From: Brooklawnia sp049651565 | Lineage (GTDB): Bacteria > Actinomycetota > Actinomycetes > Propionibacteriales > Propionibacteriaceae | NCBI RefSeq assembly: GCF_049651565.1 | Contig: NZ_JBASCI010000061.1 | Span: 1-11,932 of the forward strand | Direction: 5' to 3' | DNA: 11,932 nt | In this document: piece after piece, positions 6,797 through 11,932 of the stretch | Layout: the number at the start of each line of letters is the position of its first letter | Position numbering within the stretch: the stretch's first letter is position 1 | Made by a program: the position numbers and the translations under genes | The notes under the pieces: generated by a model | Seen by the model: only the letters and a program-made list of their open reading frames with translations | Databases searched by the model: none | Told to the model about the DNA's origin: nothing

Positions 6797-7589
6797 AACC
6801 GGCCGGGCGCCGATCTACGAGGTGCGGGACCTGGTCAAGGTCTATGGCAGGGGCCACCCCCAACCGGTGACCGCGGTCGACGGGGTCAGCCTCGATCTGT
6901 GGCCGGGCGAGCGACTGGGCGTCGTGGGGGAGTCCGGCTCCGGCAAGTCCACCCTGATCAGGATGATGGCCGCCCTGTCCCGCCCGACCAGCGGCGAGAT
7001 CCGGTTCTTCGGCGAGTCGATCGTGGGACGCCACGAACGTGAGCTGGCCGTGCTGCGCAGGGGAGTGCAACTGGTCTTCCAGGACCCGCGCTCCTCGCTG
7101 GACCCGCGCATGCGGGTGGCCGACATCATCAGCGAGCCGCTGCGGTCCCGGATCTGGCGCGATGCGGAGCGTCCCGACCCGCACCAACGGGTGGCCGAGC
7201 TGCTGGTCCAGGTCGGGCTGCCCCCGGACGCCGCCAGCCGCTACCCGCACCAGTTCAGCGGCGGCCAGCGCCAACGCATCGCCATCGCGCGCGCGCTGGC
7301 CCCCAGGCCCAAGGTGCTGATCGCCGACGAGGCGGTCTCGGCGCTGGACGTCAGCGTCCGGGCCCAGGTGCTCAACCTGATCACCGACCTGGTCGCCAGG
7401 CACGGCCTCAGCCTGGTCTTCGTCAGCCACGACCTGGCGGTGGTGCGGCACCTGTGCGACACCATGCTGGTGATGCAGCACGGACGCGTCGTCGAGGCGG
7501 GCAACTCGGCCGAGATCTACGCCGATCCGCAGCACCCCTACACCCAGCAGTTGCTGGCCAGTGTGCCGCGGCTACGGCGGACGAGTTAG
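6786..7589 (+). CDS. ABC transporter ATP-binding protein, DppF/OppF type
   Basis: Second ATPase, 267 residues from the ATG at 6786. It has Walker A GESGSGKST (48-56), Q-loop Gln99 (VFQDPRSSLDPRM, a DppF/OppF hallmark), signature FSGGQRQRIAIARAL (157-171), Walker B KVLIADE (176-182) followed by AVSALDVSVRAQVLNL, H-loop His215 and a C-terminal HPYTQQLL (250-257). Walker B reads DEA rather than the more frequent DEP; the catalytic Glu is kept. It is short at the C-terminus, like its partner. This is the last gene of the transporter operon; serA follows after 62 bases with its own likely promoter. Confidence 0.92.
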   Translation: MTAETGRAPIYEVRDLVKVYGRGHPQPVTAVDGVSLDLWPGERLGVVGESGSGKSTLIRMMAALSRPTSGEIRFFGESIVGRHERELAVLRRGVQLVFQDPRSSLDPRMRVADIISEPLRSRIWRDAERPDPHQRVAELLVQVGLPPDAASRYPHQFSGGQRQRIAIARALAPRPKVLIADEAVSALDVSVRAQVLNLITDLVARHGLSLVFVSHDLAVVRHLCDTMLVMQHGRVVEAGNSAEIYADPQHPYTQQLLASVPRLRRTS

Positions 7590-7598
7590 CCCGGCATC

Positions 7599-7622
7599 GG
7601 GGCGGCAACCGTGTGCGGCCCC
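7599..7622 (+). terminator. Weak GC-rich hairpin after the transporter operon
   Basis: GGGGCGGC (7599-7606) and GCGGCCCC (7615-7622) pair except for one G-G mismatch around an 8-base loop. It begins 10 bases after the stop of the second ATPase gene and has no T-run. Transcript termination here is possible but uncertain. It also lies close to the promoter region of serA. Confidence 0.25.
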
Positions 7623-7637
7623 GGCCCGCCGCGGCCC

Positions 7638-7643
7638 TATCAT
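7638..7643 (+). promoter_or_regulatory. Probable -10 box of serA giving a leaderless transcript
   Basis: TATCAT matches the TATAAT consensus at 5 of 6 positions in a very GC-rich surrounding. It ends 8 bases before the GTG start at 7652, so the transcript should begin at or within a base or two of that codon. No Shine-Dalgarno sequence is present upstream, which fits leaderless translation. No clear -35 box is seen. Confidence 0.5.
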
Positions 7644-7651
7644 GGTGCGTC

Positions 7652-8839
7652 GTGAAGGCCCTGCTGCTCGAGAACATCCACCCGGAAGCCACCCGACTAC
7701 TGGCCGACGCCGGCTACGAGGTGGAGAACCGCCGCGGCGCTCTCGGTGAGGACGACCTGATCGAGGCGTTGAACGGGGTCACGCTGCTGGGCATCCGGTC
7801 CCGCACCCAGGTCACCGAACGGGTGCTGACCAGTGCTCCCGATCTGCAGGCGGTCGGATCATTCGCCATCGGCACCAACCAGATTGACCTGACCGCAGCC
7901 GCCCGGGCGGGCATCGCCTGCTTCAACGCCCCCTACAGCAACACCCGCAGCGTGGTCGAACTGGCGATGGCCGAGATCGTCGTGCTGGCCCGCCACCTGA
8001 CCGACAAGAACACCCAGATGCACGCCGGCGTCTGGGACAAGTCGGCCGCCGGCGCCCACGAGGTGCGCGGCCGCAGCCTGGGGTTGGTCGGTTACGGCAA
8101 CATCGGCTCGCAACTGTCGGTGCTCGCCGAGTCGTTCGGGATGCGGGTCTGGTTCTATGACGTCGTCGACAAGTTGGCGATGGGCAACGCCAAACGGGTC
8201 GACAGCCTGGACGAGCTGCTGGCCACCTGCGAGACCATCAGCGTGCACGTGGACGGGCGTCCCGAGAACACCAACCTGTTCGGCGAGGCCGAGTTCGGCA
8301 GGATGCGTCCCCGGGCGTTGTTCCTCAACCTGTCGCGGGGGCACGTGGTGGATGTCCCGGCCCTGGCCGCGGCCGTCCGGTCGGGCCACATCGCCGGCTG
8401 CGCCCTCGACGTCTTCCCGGTCGAACCGCGTGCGGCCGGTGAGCCATTCACCTGCGAACTGCAGGGTCTGCCGAACGTGATCCTCACCCCGCACGTCGGA
8501 GGATCCACCCAGGAGGCGCAGGTCGATATCGGTCGATACACCGCCGGCAAGTTGATCGACTTCATGAACACCGGCTCGACGGTGATGAGCGTCAACCTCC
8601 CGCAGGTGCAGGTACCGGCGCAGCAGGGCCGCCGGGCCATCCACATCCACCGAAACGTGCCGGGGGTGCTCGCCAACCTGACCCGGGTGCTCAGCTCGCA
8701 CCAGGCCAACATCGCGTTCCAGGCGCTGAACACCAACAGTGAGATCGGCTACGTGGTCACCGACGTGACCTCGGCAGCCCCAGGCCTGACCAGGCAGTTG
8801 AGCGAGATCCCGGAGACGATTCGGGTCAGGGTCTTCTGA
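7652..8839 (+). CDS. serA: D-3-phosphoglycerate dehydrogenase, short ACT-domain type
   Basis: Catalyses NAD-dependent oxidation of 3-phosphoglycerate to 3-phosphohydroxypyruvate, the first step of serine synthesis, in the cytoplasm. It has 395 residues from a GTG at 7652; the frame is open further upstream but without family similarity. The nucleotide-binding motif GYGNIG is at 147-152. The catalytic triad of the D-2-hydroxyacid dehydrogenase family is complete: Arg229 (LSRGHVVD), Glu258 (DVFPVEP) and His281 (TPHVGGSTQEAQ). The C-terminus is one ACT domain (about 328-395) with HIHRNVPGVL and QANIAFQAL. The equivalents of the E. coli serine-binding residues (His333 and Asn335, Asn353) and of the hinge Trp (Trp128 in GVWDK) are kept, so feedback inhibition by serine is likely. 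Similarity is to the E. coli-type enzyme, not to the ~530-residue form with an extra ASB domain found in many actinomycetes. Related dehydrogenases are a remote alternative. Confidence 0.95.
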   Translation: MKALLLENIHPEATRLLADAGYEVENRRGALGEDDLIEALNGVTLLGIRSRTQVTERVLTSAPDLQAVGSFAIGTNQIDLTAAARAGIACFNAPYSNTRSVVELAMAEIVVLARHLTDKNTQMHAGVWDKSAAGAHEVRGRSLGLVGYGNIGSQLSVLAESFGMRVWFYDVVDKLAMGNAKRVDSLDELLATCETISVHVDGRPENTNLFGEAEFGRMRPRALFLNLSRGHVVDVPALAAAVRSGHIAGCALDVFPVEPRAAGEPFTCELQGLPNVILTPHVGGSTQEAQVDIGRYTAGKLIDFMNTGSTVMSVNLPQVQVPAQQGRRAIHIHRNVPGVLANLTRVLSSHQANIAFQALNTNSEIGYVVTDVTSAAPGLTRQLSEIPETIRVRVF

Positions 8840-8857
8840 ACCGAGCGCCGGGGCCGG

Positions 8858-9667
8858 TCACAGATCGATCTGGTGCAGCGTGGCGGCTGTCACCGGCACC
8901 ACCAGCGTGACCACCTGCCCGGGGTAGAACTCGACCAGGTTGAAGCTCTGGCCACCGACCAGCGCCCGGTAGCCCCGAGCCTGGAAGAGCGGATCGGCCA
9001 CGTAGCTGACCCCGCCGGCGACCGCGACCGGGATACCGGCGAAGGTGCTGGACGCCGGGGTGTGCCAGTGCCCCGACAGGATGATCCGCACATCGGCGCC
9101 GGCGACCACCCCGGCCAGGTCGGCAATGTTCCGCAGCGTGGCCACCGACATCACCACCGACGCCGATGGCGCCGGCGGGTGGTGCACCACCAGCACGGTC
9201 CCGTGCTCGGCGGGCGTGGCCAGCACCTGGGCAAGCCAGTCGAGTTGGGACGCGGACAGTTCGCCCTGATCGGTGCCCGAGACGGACGAATCCAGTTGGA
9301 TGATCCGCAGCCCGCGTACCTCGGTGACGTTGTCTGCCGGGCCCAGGGAGGCGTTGAACGCCTGCTTCGAGTCGTGGTTACCGGCTCCGACCAGGATCGG
9401 GCAACCGAGAAGCCTGGCCTGCTCGTCAATCAGCGCCCTGAGTCGTTGGTAGGCCGCCGGCGAGCCCGCGTCGGTCAGGTCACCGGACAGCACCACCGCG
9501 TCCAGTCGCTGGCCTGCGTGCGCCAGCCGCTGGAGGGCGAGCCGCAGTTGGGCGTCGGTGTCGATCTGACCGGCGAACGGCTCGTTGTGCGTCGTCAGGT
9601 GCAGGTCACTGAGCTGCGCCAGCCGGTGGGTGGGCAGCGGGCTCATCAGGCGTCCGGGCGGGCTCAT
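8858..9667 (-). CDS. Calcineurin-like metallophosphoesterase, class III cyclic-nucleotide phosphodiesterase type (Rv0805/CpdA-like)
   Basis: Predicted two-metal phosphodiesterase, 269 residues. All ligand motifs are present: DLH (Asp21, His23), GDLTD (Asp63), GNHD (Asn97, His98), VVHHPP (His162 and His163) and GHWH (His200, His202). The order and sequence around them, notably LDSSVSGTDQGELSASQLDW (125-144) and the following HHPP segment, resemble Mycobacterium tuberculosis Rv0805, which hydrolyses cyclic nucleotides and also other phosphodiesters. cAMP hydrolysis is therefore a family-based guess. No signal peptide or membrane segment is visible. The ATG at 9667 overlaps the hisN stop (TGATG), with a second in-frame ATG at 9646, both created by a 21-bp duplication; either may be used. 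It is the last gene of the aroA-rsgA-hisN operon and ends 18 bases from the serA stop on the other strand. Confidence 0.88.
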   Translation of the reverse strand: MSPPGRLMSPLPTHRLAQLSDLHLTTHNEPFAGQIDTDAQLRLALQRLAHAGQRLDAVVLSGDLTDAGSPAAYQRLRALIDEQARLLGCPILVGAGNHDSKQAFNASLGPADNVTEVRGLRIIQLDSSVSGTDQGELSASQLDWLAQVLATPAEHGTVLVVHHPPAPSASVVMSVATLRNIADLAGVVAGADVRIILSGHWHTPASSTFAGIPVAVAGGVSYVADPLFQARGYRALVGGQSFNLVEFYPGQVVTLVVPVTAATLHQIDL

Positions 9668-9680
9668 CAGGCGTCCGGGC
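9637..9680. repeat. 21-bp tandem duplication at the hisN/phosphodiesterase junction
   Basis: Bases 9637-9659 are repeated exactly at 9658-9680: period 21, 44 bases in all, no mismatch. On the minus strand each unit contains CGCCTGATGAGCCC, so the hisN stop plus coupled start signal is present twice. Because 21 is a multiple of three, the second copy keeps the phosphodiesterase frame and adds seven residues (MSPPGRL before MSPLPTH). Confidence 0.95.
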
Positions 9681-10515
9681 CGCCGGCGGGGATGATGATA
9701 CCGGTGGTCTCCTCGTCGTAGCTGTCCATCGGCCGCAGCCGGTCGACCAGTTCGTGGTGCAGCAGGCCGTTGCTGGCGATGGCGCCCGGCCCCATCGGGC
9801 CGTCGACGCCGTCGAGATCGGTGAAACGGCCGCCCGCCTCCCGCACGATGATGTCCAGCGCTGCCTTGTCGTGCAGGTCGAGTTCCGGTTCGCAGGCCAT
9901 GTCGACCACGCCTTCGGCGACCATCATGTAACTCCAGAAGTCACCGAACGCGCGGGTCCGCCCGGCGTCCCGCAGCAGGTCGACGAATCCCTGGCCGCGG
10001 CCACTGGCGATCCAGCCGCCGATGGATGAGTAGGACAGGAACGCGTCCGGCACCCGCGCGACCTTCGACACCTGCAGCCTGGTGCCCTTGAGCAGGGTGC
10101 GTCCGGTAAAGGCGCCCGCCCCGTCGGACGCCCACCAGCGCCGCCCGAGCAGTGGGGCGCTAACCACGCCGACCTTGGCCACCCCGTCCACCATCAGGGC
10201 GATCAGGGTGGCCCAGACCGGCACCCCGCGCACGTAGTTCGCGGTGCCGTCGATCGGATCGATGATCCACTGTCGTGGTCCGAAGCCGGTGTCGGCCATC
10301 TCCTCGCCGTGCACCGCGTCCCGGGGCCGCGCGGTGGCCAGCGTCTTGCGCAGCGCCCCCTCGACCGAGCGATCGGCGTCCGATACCGCGGTCCGGTCGG
10401 GCTTGGTGGTCACCCGCAGGTCCTGGGCCTTGAACCGGTTCTCGGTGATCGAGTCGGCATTGTCCGCCAACAGGTGTGCCAATCTCAGGTCATCGATGTA
10501 GGAGGAGGACGCCAT
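9667..10515 (-). CDS. hisN: Histidinol-phosphatase of the inositol-monophosphatase family
   Basis: Mg-dependent phosphatase of the IMPase superfamily, 282 residues from the ATG at 10515. Metal and catalytic motifs are visible: TKPDRTAVSDADR (38-50), GEE (70-72), WIIDPIDGTANYV (83-95) and LDLHDKAALDIIVREAGG (212-229), where Asp216 is the last metal ligand. The segments VRGVPVWATLIALM, VGVVSAPLLGRRWW and FGDFWSYMMVAEGVVD are very close to the mycobacterial and corynebacterial HisN enzymes, which remove phosphate from L-histidinol phosphate in histidine synthesis. General inositol-phosphatase activity is the alternative. A tail of about 20 residues (DSYDEETTGIIIPAGG) extends beyond the usual end. 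The frame also offers a GTG at 10533 overlapping the rsgA stop; I prefer 10515, which lies 10 bases after that stop, because the family proteins begin near there. Neither start has a good ribosome-binding site, so coupling to rsgA is likely. Confidence 0.9.
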   Translation of the reverse strand: MASSSYIDDLRLAHLLADNADSITENRFKAQDLRVTTKPDRTAVSDADRSVEGALRKTLATARPRDAVHGEEMADTGFGPRQWIIDPIDGTANYVRGVPVWATLIALMVDGVAKVGVVSAPLLGRRWWASDGAGAFTGRTLLKGTRLQVSKVARVPDAFLSYSSIGGWIASGRGQGFVDLLRDAGRTRAFGDFWSYMMVAEGVVDMACEPELDLHDKAALDIIVREAGGRFTDLDGVDGPMGPGAIASNGLLHHELVDRLRPMDSYDEETTGIIIPAGGPDA

Positions 10516-10525
10516 GCGGCCAACG

Positions 10526-11542
10526 TTAGCCACTCTGCTCGAGCAAGGCCGTCACGATACGCCGGAAGGACGCGAGTCGGCCGGGCGTCAACCGGCCGGC
10601 CGCGACCGCCTCGTCCAGGCCACACTCCGGTTCTTCGTCGGTGTGCCGGCAGCCGCGCGGGCAGTCCCTGGTGAACTCGGTCAGGTCGCCGAAGGCGCCC
10701 AGCACTGATTCGCAGGTGACGTGGCTCAGTCCGAAGCTTCGTACGCCGGGGGTGTCGATGACCCAACCCGAACCGCCGGGCAGCTGAAGGGCGACCGCCG
10801 AGGTTGAGGTGTGCCGTCCGCGGCCGGTGGCCTCGCTGACCTCGGCCGTCGAGCGGTCGGCGCCAGGCACCAGTCGGTTGATCAGGGTCGACTTGCCGAC
10901 CCCGGAGTGCCCGACCAGCACGGTCACGTGGTCGACCAGCAGTTCGTCCACCTCGTCGAGCTGGGACCCGGGTTCGGTGACCACCACCGGCACCCCGAGC
11001 GGCTCGTAGAGTTCGATGATCTCATCGGGTTCGGCCAGGTCGGCCTTGGTCAGGCACAGGATGGGAGAGATGCCGGCATCGTAGGCGGCCACCAGGAGCC
11101 GGTCGATCATGCCCGGCCGGGGCGGTGGATCGGCCAGCGCGGAGACGATCATCAACTGGTCGGCGTTGGCGACGATCGGGCGCTCGGTTGGGTCGGTGTC
11201 GTCGGCGGTTCGCAGCAGTACGGTGCTGCGCGGCTCGACCTCGACGATGCGGGCCAGGGTGCCTTCCTCGCCACTGGTGTCGCCGACCACCCGGACAAGG
11301 TCACCGACGATCACCCCCTTGCGTCCAAGCTGGCGGGCCTTGGCGGCGGTGAGCAGCACCCCGGAGTCGAGCATCTGGCAGCGGAACCGGCCGCGGTCGA
11401 CAGTGAGCACCCGGCCCACCTCGGCGTCGGAGTAGTCGGGTCGGTCCTTGGTGCGTGGCCGGGTGCGTCTGGCCGGTCGCGCCCCGAACTTCTCGGGATC
11501 GATGTCGGCGTAGGCCTCGGCGGTTCGGCGGGCGTGGCTCAT
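10526..11542 (-). CDS. rsgA: Ribosome small-subunit-dependent GTPase A
   Basis: Circularly permuted GTPase that acts in late maturation of the 30S ribosomal subunit, 338 residues. An N-terminal OB-fold region (about 40-108) precedes the GTPase domain, where motifs come in the permuted order G4-G1-G2-G3: TKAD (165-168), GHSGVGKS (211-218), GRGRHTST (240-247) and DTPG (263-266). The C-terminal zinc knuckle is complete: Cys294, Cys298, His300 and Cys307. The first 35 residues are basic and proline/arginine-rich (ARPARRTRPRTKDRP), as in many actinobacterial members. The ATG overlaps the aroA stop (ATGA), so it is made from the aroA transcript. The TAA stop lies just before hisN. Confidence 0.96.
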   Translation of the reverse strand: MSHARRTAEAYADIDPEKFGARPARRTRPRTKDRPDYSDAEVGRVLTVDRGRFRCQMLDSGVLLTAAKARQLGRKGVIVGDLVRVVGDTSGEEGTLARIVEVEPRSTVLLRTADDTDPTERPIVANADQLMIVSALADPPPRPGMIDRLLVAAYDAGISPILCLTKADLAEPDEIIELYEPLGVPVVVTEPGSQLDEVDELLVDHVTVLVGHSGVGKSTLINRLVPGADRSTAEVSEATGRGRHTSTSAVALQLPGGSGWVIDTPGVRSFGLSHVTCESVLGAFGDLTEFTRDCPRGCRHTDEEPECGLDEAVAAGRLTPGRLASFRRIVTALLEQSG

Positions 11543-11932
11543 CGCCCGGCTCCGGCGACCTGGGTGAGCATGGCCCGCCAGCGGCTGGTGAAGTCGGGCA
11601 TCGTCTTGTCGACGGCGGTGATGTCGTCGACGACTACCCCGGGCACCACCAGCCCGACCAGCGCGGCCAGATGGGCCAGTCGGTGGTCGGCGTAGCTGCG
11701 CAGCGGCCTGGTGGGACGCAGACCCTCGCCGGCCGAGCCGGCACCGACGATCACCAAGCCGTCGTCGGTCTGGGACGCGTCCACCCCGACGCTGGCCAGC
11801 TCTGCGCTGATCGCCGCCAGCCGGTCGGTCTCGTGGCCCCTGATGTGCCCGACCCCGGTGATGGTGGTGATGCCCTCGGCGAACGCCGCCAGGGCCGCCA
11901 CGACCGGGGTGAGCTCGCTGGCCGCGCGCAGG
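11539..11932 (-). CDS. aroA: 3-phosphoshikimate 1-carboxyvinyltransferase (EPSP synthase), C-terminal end
   Basis: Only the last 130 residues are in the window; the 5' end lies beyond the right edge. The enzyme joins shikimate-3-phosphate and phosphoenolpyruvate in the aromatic amino-acid pathway. Family motifs are clear: SELTPVVAALAAFAEG at the start of the fragment, IRGHETDRLAA (the ETDR motif), YADHRLAHLAALVGL (the DHR motif, whose Arg contacts phosphoenolpyruvate), and DKTMPDFTSRW (the conserved Lys before PDF). It stops with a TGA overlapped by the rsgA start (ATGA). It is the first visible gene of the minus-strand operon. Confidence 0.96.
   Translation of the reverse strand, partial: LRAASELTPVVAALAAFAEGITTITGVGHIRGHETDRLAAISAELASVGVDASQTDDGLVIVGAGSAGEGLRPTRPLRSYADHRLAHLAALVGLVVPGVVVDDITAVDKTMPDFTSRWRAMLTQVAGAGR

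Noticed and set aside
10811..11695. A 294-codon plus-strand frame opposite rsgA and aroA.
   Set aside because: It is antisense to two genes whose catalytic motifs are complete; the translation is low-complexity Gly/Asp/Val/His-rich.

Overview
The window is very GC-rich and almost completely coding, with GTG starts, short -10 boxes with poor -35 boxes, and genes that overlap by 1 to 11 bases. The protein content (an Rv0805-like phosphodiesterase, a mycobacterial-type HisN, and the order aroA-rsgA-hisN) points to a high-GC actinomycete. A Propionibacteriales-like organism is plausible but is only a guess from general character. It reads as ordinary chromosome: I see no insertion sequence, phage gene, CRISPR array, toxin-antitoxin pair or defence cluster.

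Layout. (1) 1-2268, minus strand: two translationally coupled M16 (pitrilysin/processing-peptidase) genes. The upstream one carries the zinc motif HLFEH. The downstream one, cut by the left edge, lacks it but keeps the substrate-binding R/Y motif, so they look like the active and inactive halves of one heterodimeric protease. (2) 2269-2689: intergenic region holding the initiator tRNA-fMet (minus strand) with a good sigma-70-type promoter, hairpins between it and the M16 genes, and the promoter and ribosome-binding site of the next operon. (3) 2690-7589, plus strand: a five-gene peptide/opine-type ABC importer: lipoprotein binding protein, two permeases and two ATPases, with every junction overlapping. 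(4) 7652-8839, plus strand: serA, of the short E. coli-like type with one ACT domain, probably leaderless. (5) 11932 down to 8858, minus strand: the 3' end of aroA, then rsgA, hisN and a class III cyclic-nucleotide phosphodiesterase-like metallophosphoesterase. The first and last junctions overlap, and the rsgA-hisN junction is within a few bases, so this is very likely one operon. It converges on serA with only 18 bases between the stop codons.

Functionally, the window joins amino-acid biosynthesis (serine entry step, histidinol-phosphate phosphatase, EPSP synthase), peptide uptake, a ribosome-assembly GTPase and initiator tRNA, which is growth-related housekeeping. The most distinctive local details are a 21-bp tandem duplication that doubles the start codon of the phosphodiesterase at the hisN stop, the split M16 pair, apparently leaderless promoters, and an importer whose ATPases lack the usual long C-terminal extension. 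I did not find evidence for a new biological system.
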